From positions 97,037-161,036 of the forward strand of contig CALZBJ010000005.1 of NCBI GenBank assembly GCA_945619025.1: a stretch of 64,000 nt of DNA. The letters run 5' to 3'. Below, piece after piece: positions 1 through 9,929 of the stretch; position 1 is the stretch's first letter, and each line of letters begins with the position of its first letter. A program made the position numbers and the translations under genes. The notes beneath the pieces are model-generated. The model was given only the letters and a program-made list of their open reading frames with translations, searched no databases and was not told the DNA's origin. The DNA is from CALZBJ01 sp945619025. Lineage in GTDB: Bacteria; Pseudomonadota; Gammaproteobacteria; Cardiobacteriales; Wohlfahrtiimonadaceae.

Positions 1-200
1 TGCCCTTCAATAATGCGAATCTGTTCTAAAATTGCTTTGAGATCATTGGGGCCATGCTCGGCATCAATTAAGAGCCAATCAAATCCGCTGTGCGCTGCGA
101 TATCTGCGGTTGTGCCGTCGGCAAGCCCTAAACGCGCACCAATTTGGATCGTTTTTTCATGTAGATTAAGCTTAAACTGATTTTTAGGGATCGTTTGCAT
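1..200 (-). CDS. HpcH/HpaI family aldolase, N-terminal part (cut by window edge)
   Basis: The reading frame starts at an ATG at 198-200 and runs off the window start, so only about 66 residues are seen. The peptide has the pattern IGARLGLADG, then GFDWLLIDAEHGPNDL. This is typical of class II HpaI-type aldolases (4-hydroxy-2-oxoheptanedioate, 2-keto-3-deoxy-rhamnonate or glucarate aldolases), in which the D-x-E-H stretch lies at the metal and pyruvate site. These enzymes cleave 2-keto-hydroxy acids to pyruvate plus an aldehyde. An AAGGAG ribosome binding site lies 10 nt upstream of the start. The exact substrate cannot be told from the fragment. Family call is firm; the specific subfamily is open. 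Confidence 0.8.
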   Translation of the reverse strand, partial: MQTIPKNQFKLNLHEKTIQIGARLGLADGTTADIAAHSGFDWLLIDAEHGPNDLKAILEQIRIIEG

Positions 201-322
201 CGTGAACTCACTCCTTATTTTTATTGGTAACCACCATTAATTCATCATAATCAGCTGAGGAATAAACTGCAAGTGTGTTCGAAGATCTCTTGATGGGTAA
301 GGGGAAAGAGGAGAGTGGGCAA

Positions 323-1420
323 TTAAGCGAGAGTATGAAATGGAAGGGTTTGCTGATTGAGCTCATTGTTGAGCTCATGCTTTTCTTCATCGCTATTGTG
401 AAGAGTGAGGCCCATTAACCGAATGCGCCGATGCTCATGCACTTCTGATAAAAGCTCAAGCGCCAACGGCCAAATAAAATGCTCTTCGGTGTTGAGATCA
501 AAATTGACGGTGCGGCTTCGGGTAATCTGCTTAAAGTTATAGTATTTAATTTTAAGGGTGAGCGTACGTCCGCGAAAATCATGCTTTCGGCAACGACGAA
601 TTAGTTCGGCGTGAATCATTTTAAGGAGATCGACTACCTCATCATGGCTGTTAAGATCGTTTAAGAAAGTCTCTTCAACGCCAACAGATTTACGAATTCG
701 ATTCGGGTTGACAGGCCGATCATCAATCGCGCGGGCGTAGAGATAATAGCTGTGTCCCGCCTTACCAAATTCACGAATAAGCGCCTCTTCATTCCAGGCT
801 TTAAGATCTTTGCCGGTTTTAATGCCAAGGGCATGCATTTTTTTTGCAGTTACGGCACCAACACCAAAAAAATCTTCAATGGGGAGCGCCTCGACAAAGC
901 GCGGGGCATTGAGTGGATGAAGCACAAAAAGACCATCGGGCTTACGAACATCAGACGCGATTTTGGCAAGAAATTTATTATAAGAGACACCGGCGGAAGC
1001 GGTGAGATTGAGGGTTTCTTTAATGCGCCGTTTAATCTCAAGAGCCACATCCATGCCAAGCTCAATTTGATGGAAATTGTCGGTCACATCTAAAAACGCC
1101 TCATCTAACGAGAGCGGTTCAACGAGATCGGTATACTCATGGAAAATGTCACGAATCGATTGGGAGATGGCGCGGTAGAGCTCAAATCGCGGCTTTACCA
1201 CAATAAGATCAGGGCATTTTTGCAGCGCCGTACGCATAGGCATCGCGGAATGAACCCCAAATTGGCGCGCCTCGTAACTTGCAGCAGCCACCACGCCGCG
1301 ATTCGATTTCCCGCCAACGGCAACGGGTTTGCCGCGATACTCGAGATGATCGCGCTGTTCAATTGAGGCGTAAAATGCATCCATATCGATATGAATAATT
1401 TTACGATACTCAATAGTCAC
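323..1420 (-). CDS. dinB: DNA polymerase IV (translesion polymerase)
   Basis: The 365-residue Y-family polymerase matches the usual length for DinB. The N-terminal motif HIDMDAFYASIEQ carries the first metal-binding aspartate (D12), and SLDEAFLD near residue 105 carries the catalytic D-E pair. A helix-hairpin-helix region (FFGVGAVTAKKMHALG) and a little-finger domain follow. It copies past damaged bases and makes -1 frameshifts. The start codon is GTG at 1418-1420, with an AAAGGAG site 9 nt upstream. Its stop is 98 nt beyond the end of the aldolase promoter region. No LexA box was recognised upstream by eye. Confidence 0.95.
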   Translation of the reverse strand: MTIEYRKIIHIDMDAFYASIEQRDHLEYRGKPVAVGGKSNRGVVAAASYEARQFGVHSAMPMRTALQKCPDLIVVKPRFELYRAISQSIRDIFHEYTDLVEPLSLDEAFLDVTDNFHQIELGMDVALEIKRRIKETLNLTASAGVSYNKFLAKIASDVRKPDGLFVLHPLNAPRFVEALPIEDFFGVGAVTAKKMHALGIKTGKDLKAWNEEALIREFGKAGHSYYLYARAIDDRPVNPNRIRKSVGVEETFLNDLNSHDEVVDLLKMIHAELIRRCRKHDFRGRTLTLKIKYYNFKQITRSRTVNFDLNTEEHFIWPLALELLSEVHEHRRIRLMGLTLHNSDEEKHELNNELNQQTLPFHTLA

Positions 1421-1448
1421 AGCAGCGATCTCCTTTAATATTTACGCA

Positions 1449-3842
1449 TTAACGGCGTTTTTTACGACGATTGCGACGGCTCTTTTTATCCGTACGATCA
1501 TTTTTTTTACGAATGGAATTAGATTTCCCGCGATGACCTTTCGAATCGTTATTAGAACGGCGGCGCGGTGGGCGATTGCCTGCATTTTTACCACTATTTT
1601 TATCGCCACCAATTACTGGAGATAAGAGGGCAAAGTCGATATGTTTTGTTTCAGGATTGGCCTCGACCACACGGATTTTCACTTTATCATTGAGACGATA
1701 TTGGAAGCCGGTATGTTCGCCCATCAGGCGGTGTTTAATCTCATCATAAATGAAGAAATCACCATTCATTTGGGAGATATGAACGAGCCCTTCAATAAAG
1801 ATATCTTCAAGCTCAATAAAGAGCCCGAAATTAGTAACACCGGTGATATGGCCCTCAAATTCATCACCAATGAAGTTCTGCATATAGCTTGCTTTAAGCC
1901 ATGCAATCACATCGCGTTCCGCATCTTCAGCGCGGCGTTCAGTCATTGAGCAATGCTCGCCAAGCGCGACCATTTCAGCATCATTATAGAACTCATTTTT
2001 ATCCCGTTTGCGAATAATATGTTTAATCGCGCGGTGGACTAAAAGGTCAGGATAACGGCGAATTGGCGAGGTAAAGTGGGCATAGTGGCTTAATGAGAGC
2101 CCAAAGTGCCCGCTATTTTCTGGCTGATATACCGCTTGCGAGAGCGAACGGAGCATGACCGTTTGAATCATCTCAAATTCATTTTTCTCTTTGGCCGCTT
2201 CAAGAGCGCGAGAGAAATCGAGTGGTGAGGGATTTTCACCTCCGCCAAGACCGATATTAAACTCTTTTAAGAAGGAACGGAGCTGGCCAAGTTTCGCAGG
2301 ATCGGGCGTATTATGCACACGATAGAGCCCGTTAATCTCAAGTTTCTCTAAGAATTTTGCCGCAGCGATATTCGCAGTAATCATACACTCTTCAATGATT
2401 TTATGCGCATCGTTACGGGAATCGGGAACGATCTTTTCAATGTGCCCCTCTTCATCATATAAGATAAGTGTTTCTACAGTTTCAAAGTCGATTGCCCCGC
2501 GTTTTTCACGCTGTTTACGTAATACTTTAAAAAGATTGTAGAGATTATCAAGATCGGGTGTGAGCTCTTTATAGCTTTCACGCAGGAGCTCATCACCACT
2601 AATAATATCGAAGACGAGGTCATAGGTAAGGCGCGCATGAGAACGCATCACACCTTCATAAAAATGGTAGTTTTGTAGCTCACCATTATGGTCAATATCG
2701 AGCTCAGCCACCATCGCTAAACGATCAACATCAGGGTTGAGTGAACAGATACCATTGGAGAGATCGCGGTGCAACATCGGTACCACTTTACGCGGGAAAT
2801 AAACTGATGTTCCGCGCAGGTGCGCTTCTTTATCAATCGCAGAGCCACGGCGCGCATAGTGCGACACGTCCGCGATGGCAACATAGAGGCGATAGCCATC
2901 TTTAATCGGCTTACAATAGACCGCATCGTCAAAGTCGCGGGCGGTAATGCCATCGATGGTGACAAGCGGTAGATCGCGATAATCCTTGCGTCCCTCATGT
3001 TCACTTTCGAGCACTTTATTAGGGATTTTACTCACCTCATATTCCACTTCTGCCGAGAAAATATTGGGAATATTGTGCTCAAGGAGCGCTTGTTCAATTT
3101 CGATATCCACGGTTGCGGTATCGCCAAAAACTTCAACAATTTCCGCCATGGCAATCATATTTTTATCGGGATATTGCGTCACTTTCGCGCGGACAATATC
3201 GAGATGCTTTGCTTGCAATTTATCGGAATCTTGCGGGACTAAAAAGTGTTGCGAGATGTCGCGATTTTCAGGCACTAAAATATAGCTCCCTTCTTCACGA
3301 TGTACTCGGGCGAAAAACTCGGTAAAACCACGCTCCACAATTTCGGTAATTTTTGCAATGCGACGACCGCGGCGATCGGTACCAAGGGGAAGCGCTTTCA
3401 CGCGGTCATTATGGAGAAGATATTCCATCTCATAGGGCGGAATAAAGAGCGAATCTTCGCGCTTACCTTTTCCATCGGGATCGATCGGATCAAGATAACC
3501 AAAGCCTTCCGCTTTTCCTTGAACAATCCCTTCAATCGGCTCTGAGGGATCAACTTTTTTGATCTGATCGTGCTGATTGAGATAGATCTGCCCTTGGCGA
3601 ATCATCGCATTTAAGCGATTTTCAAGCGCATCAAGTTCCCACACTTTCCGAAGTTTAAAGGCGCGACTCACCCCATCAAAATCGATCGTACGATCTAAAC
3701 TTTGATAAAATTCAAGGAGTTCTAAAATAAAATCGCGACTCGGAATCGCTTTGCCATATTGTTCAACCTGAACGGCATACTCAGGGTCATTTTCTTTAAA
3801 TCGAATGAAATATTCGTCTGTTTTTGGGTCGTTTTGACTCAT
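1449..3842 (-). CDS. rnr: Ribonuclease R, 3'-5' exoribonuclease
   Basis: The 797-residue protein has the RNase R domain order: N-terminal winged helix/cold-shock regions, the RNB catalytic domain with TIDGITARDFDDAVYC (metal-binding aspartates, about residues 295-310), an S1 domain (GHITGVTNFGLFIELEDIFIEG) and a very basic C-terminal tail rich in K and R. RNase R degrades structured RNA hydrolytically and takes part in rRNA and tRNA quality control. The start is ATG at 3840-3842. It lies 28 nt upstream of dinB on the same strand, so the two may be co-transcribed. The lysine/arginine tail from about residue 740 is usual for the family. Confidence 0.96.
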   Translation of the reverse strand: MSQNDPKTDEYFIRFKENDPEYAVQVEQYGKAIPSRDFILELLEFYQSLDRTIDFDGVSRAFKLRKVWELDALENRLNAMIRQGQIYLNQHDQIKKVDPSEPIEGIVQGKAEGFGYLDPIDPDGKGKREDSLFIPPYEMEYLLHNDRVKALPLGTDRRGRRIAKITEIVERGFTEFFARVHREEGSYILVPENRDISQHFLVPQDSDKLQAKHLDIVRAKVTQYPDKNMIAMAEIVEVFGDTATVDIEIEQALLEHNIPNIFSAEVEYEVSKIPNKVLESEHEGRKDYRDLPLVTIDGITARDFDDAVYCKPIKDGYRLYVAIADVSHYARRGSAIDKEAHLRGTSVYFPRKVVPMLHRDLSNGICSLNPDVDRLAMVAELDIDHNGELQNYHFYEGVMRSHARLTYDLVFDIISGDELLRESYKELTPDLDNLYNLFKVLRKQREKRGAIDFETVETLILYDEEGHIEKIVPDSRNDAHKIIEECMITANIAAAKFLEKLEINGLYRVHNTPDPAKLGQLRSFLKEFNIGLGGGENPSPLDFSRALEAAKEKNEFEMIQTVMLRSLSQAVYQPENSGHFGLSLSHYAHFTSPIRRYPDLLVHRAIKHIIRKRDKNEFYNDAEMVALGEHCSMTERRAEDAERDVIAWLKASYMQNFIGDEFEGHITGVTNFGLFIELEDIFIEGLVHISQMNGDFFIYDEIKHRLMGEHTGFQYRLNDKVKIRVVEANPETKHIDFALLSPVIGGDKNSGKNAGNRPPRRRSNNDSKGHRGKSNSIRKKNDRTDKKSRRNRRKKRR

Positions 3843-3983
3843 TATATTGGTTTCCTCATGGGATGTTAGATCCCCGTTGAGCGGAGCGGGTTTAATTTAT
3901 TTGTCTATTGCGCGCTCACGCTTTGTTATTCTTAAGTTGTTTTTATAGGATCGATTTTCTATATAAAGCATAGTAGAGATGCG

Positions 3984-4994
3984 CTAAACGTGGGTTTTGC
4001 TATGCGGTTTCACGTCTATGTTAAGGTTTTTTAAGATCACATCAATCAGCGCCTCCGGTAAGGTTGTTTCAAGGGGCACTTTCCATGCATTGTTTAAATC
4101 AAGCGCCAAATCCTGACATTTGACCGCGTCTTTTTCAGTCATGAAGAGCGGCGTATCAAGGGCGGCGAGATCCTTTTTAGTAAAATGGTGATGATCGGGA
4201 AATCCATATCCCATCACATCGATGTTATGATCGCGTAACATGGCGAAAAAATGCTCAGGATACGCAATGCCGGCAATGGCAGAAACGCGTTGGTTTTGCC
4301 AATGAGAGAGGGGTTTTGCTTCCCCAGTTTTAACGTTAATCGCTTCATTTAATACACTTTGAAGCGTAAATTGAGGCGGGGTAAAATCGTATTTTTTTAG
4401 ATCCAAATCCCCACTATTATCGATAATAAAATCCACTTTGTTCAATCGTGAAATCGGTTCACGCAGCGGACCTGCGGGAAATCCAAGCTTATTGCCAAAG
4501 CCTTGTTTTCCAACAACGCCAATCTCAAGATCGCGGTGCAAAATATGGTGCTGTAGCCCATCGTCGCAAATAAAAAGATCGATCTCAGGATGCTGTTTTA
4601 AGAGCGCGATTCCGGCCTCATATCGATTACGGTGAACCGCTAGCGGAACGTTAGTCTTTTGGTAAATTAAGTAGGGTTCATCGCCAAGATCGCTTGCGTT
4701 GTGATGAGTATCCGCAATGAGAAGCGCATCGGTTTTACGGCCATAGCCTCGCGATAATACACCGACATTAAATCCGCGTGCTTTAAAGCGATTAACGAGC
4801 GTAATGGTAACCGGCGTTTTCCCTGTGCCCCCTAAATTAATATTGCCCACCACGATCACCGAACGTGGCAGTGTTTGAATCTTTTTTAATTTAATCGAAC
4901 GGTCAAGCGACGCAATCCCACGATATAGAAGCGCGAGCGGTAGGAAGAGATAACTCCAAAGCGTGCGTTGTTGCCAAAATTTAGGGGTCTTCAT
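3984..4994 (-). CDS. lpxK: Tetraacyldisaccharide 4'-kinase
   Basis: A 336-residue LpxK, the inner-membrane-associated kinase that phosphorylates the 4' position of the tetraacyl-disaccharide-1-phosphate in lipid A synthesis. The Walker A-like motif GNINLGGTGKTPV sits near residues 50-62, preceded by the short hydrophobic N-terminus (LWSYLFLPLALLYRG) that anchors LpxK. The later VLSRGYGRKT and FICDDGLQH motifs are family signatures. msbA, its usual neighbour, is not here. The gene shows that the organism makes a Gram-negative outer membrane. Confidence 0.95.
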   Translation of the reverse strand: MKTPKFWQQRTLWSYLFLPLALLYRGIASLDRSIKLKKIQTLPRSVIVVGNINLGGTGKTPVTITLVNRFKARGFNVGVLSRGYGRKTDALLIADTHHNASDLGDEPYLIYQKTNVPLAVHRNRYEAGIALLKQHPEIDLFICDDGLQHHILHRDLEIGVVGKQGFGNKLGFPAGPLREPISRLNKVDFIIDNSGDLDLKKYDFTPPQFTLQSVLNEAINVKTGEAKPLSHWQNQRVSAIAGIAYPEHFFAMLRDHNIDVMGYGFPDHHHFTKKDLAALDTPLFMTEKDAVKCQDLALDLNNAWKVPLETTLPEALIDVILKNLNIDVKPHSKTHV

Positions 4995-5036
4995 AAGGCA
5001 CTATTTTAGCACGGAACCTTCAAAGTGGAGTAGAAA

Positions 5037-5849
5037 TTATTCCGTTATTTGTGCCTCGTTTAATTGGGTCTTTTTCGGCGGTGCAGGAAGGCGGCCTTTT
5101 GCCTCATAAAGATTGATTAACCCTTTAAAAATTAGCTCTTCATCGATCAAAATCCCCTCTTTCTCGCAGCGCTCTTCATAAAAACGAGCGTTGCCTCCAG
5201 TAAAGAGGATTTTATCGATGCGATACTCCTCTTTCATCTCCTCAATGAGCCCCATAATCATATGGTAATGGCCTTTAATGGAGCCAATTGAAATTGATTC
5301 AAAGGTGTTTTTCCCAAGAGTTTCCGGAATCATTTGATAATCCATCTGTTCAAGTAGAGAAGCGTTACTCAAAAGTGCTTCTAAACTAAAGGTCACACCG
5401 GGAGAGATGGTCGTTCCAACAAAATTCCCCTCTTGAATGAGAAAAATCGTCGTTGCTGAGCCAAGGGCGACAATCGCCACATTTCGGCACGGATAATGCG
5501 CCATAAAGCCAAAAAAGTTGGCCACAAAATCAGCGCCAAGCAGATGGATATTTTTGAGCTTAAAGGGGGATTGATCAAACGCGATATCATTGCGGATATT
5601 AATCACCTCAATCGAGAGCGAGCGCCCTAAATCGCGCACGAGATCATTGAGCTCCGGCACGACAGAGACGTAGATAATCTTGCTAAAAGTCTCGTTGAGC
5701 GCACCGACATGTTCTTGCAATAGCGCCGGTGCATTAATCAGGAGTTTTCGGCTAAAGATGCGAAACAGGGGAGTGATGCTTTGATCGCTTGGGTCGTACG
5801 CTCTGGCATCGCACGTGGTGTTCCCAATATCGATTAATAATATCCTCAT
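5037..5849 (-). CDS. Type III pantothenate kinase-like protein (CoaX family, altered motifs)
   Basis: About 270 residues from the ATG at 5847-5849. An in-frame upstream start at 5879 adds 10 residues but begins MQTITKKENS and is less likely, since MRILLIDIGNTT is the family N-terminus. The fold signature of the ASKHA/CoaX superfamily is present: DIGNTT, then SATTIFLIQEGNFVGTTISPG, then LFTGGNARF. CoaX phosphorylates pantothenate, the first step of coenzyme A synthesis. However the usual GADR motif reads GADF, and the usual D-x-G-T-A-T-T-I-D reads ALGSATTIF, so two acidic residues and the arginine are replaced. It may be a diverged kinase or a non-catalytic paralogue. Confidence 0.7.
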   Translation of the reverse strand: MRILLIDIGNTTCDARAYDPSDQSITPLFRIFSRKLLINAPALLQEHVGALNETFSKIIYVSVVPELNDLVRDLGRSLSIEVINIRNDIAFDQSPFKLKNIHLLGADFVANFFGFMAHYPCRNVAIVALGSATTIFLIQEGNFVGTTISPGVTFSLEALLSNASLLEQMDYQMIPETLGKNTFESISIGSIKGHYHMIMGLIEEMKEEYRIDKILFTGGNARFYEERCEKEGILIDEELIFKGLINLYEAKGRLPAPPKKTQLNEAQITE

Positions 5850-5975
5850 GGAATTCTCTTTTTTTGTTATTGTTTGCAAATAATTGGGCTATTTTACCAT
5901 TCATGGAGTGAATGTGTAGCGCGTTTTCCAAAATTAAACCCCGTTTACCGTCACTTAACGCTGTTTAGGATTGAT

Positions 5976-8342
5976 TTACAGGGGTGTTTGGGTATTATTT
6001 GTGCAATCTATCCACCAAAATCGGCGACAATCGATCGCTTGATCTATTTCACGAGAATAATCGGTTTTAGATACGTTAAAAGGTAACCGAAGCATGCCAT
6101 CATAGGCGTTAGAGTAGGGTTCAAGAGCGGGCTGATCATAATAATCCTCATGAATGGTTCGAGTAGAAAAGAGGAGGGTAATATCATGATGTTTAATCAA
6201 TTCTTTCCAAGCGTAAAAGTCAGTATACCCGCGAGATTGCCCCTGTTTAGGAAATAATAGTGTGACATTGAGCACATCACCATTTTTATTTTCGTGCTCA
6301 ACAAGTGCTTGATTGAGATCGATAGTGAGATTCCGAAACTCTCGTATTGTGGGGTCTGATAAGAGGATAATCAGCTCATTTTCCATTCTTACAAAATAAC
6401 TACAACTTCTCTTGATCGTCTTAATGGGGGTAATGGTGAGACGTTCAGATTCGTGTTGGAACTCGTGGCAATGCCGACTTCCATCGGTCCATGCTAATAA
6501 AGAGGAGTGGGCAAACACCGGTGTTTGAGGATATTTGGTTAACAGCGAACGCGTTCCACCTGTGTGCTGGCCATTGTAGAGACTTAAGATAAGGGCATCG
6601 GGAGCTTTTATATTTAAGCGATTGAGCGTTGGCAATATCACATCCCGCCCGGGATCAAATTGGCGAAAATACCGCCCCGTATCGTATAAAAAGGTAATCT
6701 CATCGGTGACAACAAGCGCCGATAAGCCTTCACCTACCGGCATTAAATAGAGTCCTTCTTTAGTCTTTTTAGGAAGGAGATAATGGCCGACAAGAATCAT
6801 TAAGCAGAGGATGGGATAGAGAATTGAGAGCTCTCTGTAAGGATTCCATCTACTGGTGTGAGCTCGCTTTCGCCTTAAAATTAAAAGTAGAAGCAGGGTT
6901 AAAATCACCGTTGGAAAAAGCGCAATATAGGGCGTTTTAACTGAACTATAGGGAAGCATAACCATATAATCAAGTCCGTAGCGAAAGAGTCTAAGCGCGA
7001 GATTGGTGATGGTGAAAAAGGGTGTGTTCAGCGAGATTCCCCATAAAAACTCGAAGGGCAATAATATCGTGCCGATAAGAAGGGATGGGAGTATATAGAG
7101 CGTTGTCCAAGGAATCGCGAGTAGGTTCGTCAGTGGGCTAATGAGGGAGACTTCACCAAAGAAATGGGCGGTTAACGGCATAAGGAAAAAGCTGACGGTT
7201 AATTGCGTTAAAAATAACGTTTTAATCACGCCCCAGCGATATTGACTGAGCAGAATTAAAATTGCAACAGCGGTAAATGAGAGCCAAAAACCGATGGAAA
7301 GAAGCGCTAAGGGCATCACCATCATCATAATAATAAAGGTAATGGCGAGCGTATGGAGGCGGAAAATCGGCCGGTGCAGAAGTAGTGTAACCATCGCAAT
7401 AATATACATTAAGAGCGCGCGCTCGGTTGGAAGCGAGAGACCGACAAGGAGCGCATAAAAAAGGGCAACGCCGATCGAAAGGAGGGCAGCTAGCTGATAA
7501 GGGGCAAAACGTATGGGTTTAAAGAGCGCGATGAGATAGCGCAAAATTAGAAAGCTCCAAAAGGCCACAAAGGTTAGATGCAGGCCTGAAATCGAAACGA
7601 GATGAATGGTGCCAGTTTTACGAAGCACATTCCAATCATGCTGAGTCAGTGAATCGGTGATGCCGACAGTGAGCGCACTAAAGTAGGAACGGTTTTCGTA
7701 CTGGGTTAACCCTTCAAAATAGTGATAGAGGGTGTTTCTCGTCGTTTCAATCCGGTTTGCGGATTGAAGGGTGATTAGTTCATCGGGGTTGGCAAGCGAT
7801 GCTCTACCAATAAGCTCATTGGCAAGGAGGTAAAGTCTCCGGTAAGGTTTATTAGGGCGGTGAACTGTTTTAATTGGATCAATGATAAATTCTGCTTCAT
7901 GGATGGAACTTACCGGCATCTGCTCTTTTAATAGGGCATTATTGAGAGAAAGATAGAGCTTCTTTCCATTTAGCGGCGAGTCTTTAGCGCGGACTTCGAT
8001 GGTTAATCGGTCGTAATGAGTGGTATTTTTCAGCACTTTAAATTGGTAGCGCGTCGCTGTGTTCACTTTTTTGTGAATTTCATGAACAGCATTTTGATAA
8101 TCGATTAATTTCGGTAGATAGAGTGAAATACCAAGTGCCATCCCGATCATCATAAATAGAGCTGAGTAGTGCCGTGTTTTTGATGCAAATCCTGAGGTTG
8201 AGAAGCGTGTTAGAGTTTGCAAATAAAGCGCTAGCGGAATGATAAAAATAAGCGCTAGGAAACTTAAGGTCATTATAAGCGAGTAGGGCGATAAGATTAG
8301 CCAGAGCGCACTCGCAAGAAGGGAAAAAGCGATAATAATCAT
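5976..8342 (-). CDS. comEC: ComEC/Rec2 DNA uptake channel
   Basis: A 788-residue polytopic membrane protein. The N-terminus has several hydrophobic segments, followed by the OB-like DUF4131 region, then the competence domain with the signature TGTIHLVSISGLHLTFVAF and about ten membrane segments, then a metallo-beta-lactamase-like C-terminal domain from about residue 520. ComEC carries single-stranded DNA across the inner membrane in natural transformation. In the C-terminal domain the usual S-H-x-D-x-D-H metal motif reads SLYNGQH (about residues 583-589), so most metal ligands are missing. The start is ATG at 8340-8342. No other competence gene lies in the window. Confidence 0.92.
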   Translation of the reverse strand: MIIIAFSLLASALWLILSPYSLIMTLSFLALIFIIPLALYLQTLTRFSTSGFASKTRHYSALFMMIGMALGISLYLPKLIDYQNAVHEIHKKVNTATRYQFKVLKNTTHYDRLTIEVRAKDSPLNGKKLYLSLNNALLKEQMPVSSIHEAEFIIDPIKTVHRPNKPYRRLYLLANELIGRASLANPDELITLQSANRIETTRNTLYHYFEGLTQYENRSYFSALTVGITDSLTQHDWNVLRKTGTIHLVSISGLHLTFVAFWSFLILRYLIALFKPIRFAPYQLAALLSIGVALFYALLVGLSLPTERALLMYIIAMVTLLLHRPIFRLHTLAITFIIMMMVMPLALLSIGFWLSFTAVAILILLSQYRWGVIKTLFLTQLTVSFFLMPLTAHFFGEVSLISPLTNLLAIPWTTLYILPSLLIGTILLPFEFLWGISLNTPFFTITNLALRLFRYGLDYMVMLPYSSVKTPYIALFPTVILTLLLLLILRRKRAHTSRWNPYRELSILYPILCLMILVGHYLLPKKTKEGLYLMPVGEGLSALVVTDEITFLYDTGRYFRQFDPGRDVILPTLNRLNIKAPDALILSLYNGQHTGGTRSLLTKYPQTPVFAHSSLLAWTDGSRHCHEFQHESERLTITPIKTIKRSCSYFVRMENELIILLSDPTIREFRNLTIDLNQALVEHENKNGDVLNVTLLFPKQGQSRGYTDFYAWKELIKHHDITLLFSTRTIHEDYYDQPALEPYSNAYDGMLRLPFNVSKTDYSREIDQAIDCRRFWWIDCTNNTQTPL

Positions 8343-8621
8343 CGCATTAGGATAATGGATTAATCGATTAAAATCAAAAAGATAGGGGGTGTTTTATAAA
8401 GAAAAGGATAAACGAGGATAAATTCAGGGCGTAAAAAAGCGCGGGCAATATCGCTAAGGGGGACTTAAGAGGGTACTTAAGAGAGTGATAGAGATATTAA
8501 TATTGCCTGCGCTTGTGCGTTATGTTTATTAACGTTTTTAATTATAGTGGATCAATTGTAAAAATTTGACAAGATCTAAAATTATTTACTTTTTTGAGCG
8601 AGTCTTGAACCACTGAGCGAT
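8343..8621. other. Intergenic gap between comEC and dnaJ
   Basis: This 279-bp stretch is AT-rich and holds the 5' side of comEC and the 3' side of dnaJ, both on the minus strand. No ORF with a convincing ribosome binding site, tRNA or clear stem with a T-tract was seen on either strand. Confidence 0.4.
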
Positions 8622-9758
8622 TCATTTCCCGAGGCCATCAAAGAACTTCTTTACGCCATCGAGCCAGCTATTTTGCTGGGGGACATGATTTTCCCCTAAG
8701 GTTTCACCAAATTTACGGAGCATCTCTTTTTGATCGTTGCTGAGCTTCACCGGCGTTTCTACTTTAATGGCGCAGAGTAGATCGCCTTGAGCGCCGCCGC
8801 GTACAGGTTTAACTCCTTTTCCTCGGAGTCTAAAGATTCGGCCCGTTTGTGTCTCAGCCGGAATTTTCAAATTAACCCGGCCATCAAGGGTGGGGACTTC
8901 AATTTCACCACCGAGTGCTGCCGTAACAAAGCTCACCGGAACCTCGCAGTGAAGATGCTGATCATCACGGGTGAAGATCGCATGTTTTTTCACGCGGATT
9001 TGGACGTATAGATCGCCACCTGGGCCACCATTAACGCCCGCTTCTCCTTCGCCTGAAAGACGAATACGATCGCCCGTATCAACGCCTGCTGGCACTTTTA
9101 CTTCGAGCGTTTTTGTTTTGCGCTCTTGGCCTGTGCCGTGACAATTGGTACAGGGATTGGTGATTTTCTTACCGCGTCCTTGACAGTCCGGACAGGTCTG
9201 CTGAACGGAGAAAAAACCTTGCGACATACGCACTTGGCCTTGTCCGTGACAGGTTGGGCAGGTGACAGGCTCTGATCCTGCGGCTGCGCCTGATCCATTA
9301 CAGTGATGACAATGAACGGTTGTCGGGACACTAATGCGCGTTGTGGTGCCGAAAACAGCCTCTTCTAGGGTGATATCGAGTTGATAGCCAATATCATCGC
9401 CACGATAGGCTCGATTTGCTTGAGAGCGTCCACCTCCGCCGAAGATATCGCCAAACATATCACCAAAGATATCGCCAAAATCTGCGCCACCAAATCCGCC
9501 AGCGCCCCCGCCAAACCCACCGGCTTGACCGTTCACTCCTGCATGGCCGTATTGGTCATACATTTGGCGTTTTTCGTCATCAAAGAGCACTTCATAGGCT
9601 TTTTGAACCTCTTTAAATTTCTCTTCTGCTTCTTCTTTTTTGTCAGCATTACGGTCAGGGTGATATTTCATTGCAAGACGTCTATATGCTTTGCGAATCT
9701 CATCTTTCGATGCGCCTTTTTCAATCCCTAACACTTCATAATAATCGCGTTCTGCCAT
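8622..9758 (-). CDS. dnaJ: Chaperone protein DnaJ (Hsp40)
   Basis: The 378-residue protein has all four type I DnaJ regions: J domain with the HPD tripeptide (YHPDRNADKK, about residues 33-42), a Gly/Phe-rich linker (about 75-115), four CxxCxGxG zinc motifs (CHHCNGSG, CPTCHGQG, CPDCQGRG, CTNCHGTG, about 145-205), and the substrate-binding C-terminal domain. It delivers unfolded proteins to DnaK and stimulates its ATPase. It follows dnaK on the same strand, 231 nt downstream, with a hairpin between them, so some dnaK transcripts probably end before dnaJ. Confidence 0.98.
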   Translation of the reverse strand: MAERDYYEVLGIEKGASKDEIRKAYRRLAMKYHPDRNADKKEEAEEKFKEVQKAYEVLFDDEKRQMYDQYGHAGVNGQAGGFGGGAGGFGGADFGDIFGDMFGDIFGGGGRSQANRAYRGDDIGYQLDITLEEAVFGTTTRISVPTTVHCHHCNGSGAAAGSEPVTCPTCHGQGQVRMSQGFFSVQQTCPDCQGRGKKITNPCTNCHGTGQERKTKTLEVKVPAGVDTGDRIRLSGEGEAGVNGGPGGDLYVQIRVKKHAIFTRDDQHLHCEVPVSFVTAALGGEIEVPTLDGRVNLKIPAETQTGRIFRLRGKGVKPVRGGAQGDLLCAIKVETPVKLSNDQKEMLRKFGETLGENHVPQQNSWLDGVKKFFDGLGK

Positions 9759-9929
9759 GGATAATGATCGTTCCTTATTAACCGTTTATCTGTTTATTTA
9801 ATGCTCTTTCGAGCTACCATTATGGGATGAAGAATCATCTTATTGATCAACATCGTTATACTTAAATGAATGAGCATGGGTGTGGAGCAATAAAATGACT
9901 CAGGGAGCCATCTCTTTTTTAGGAAAGAT

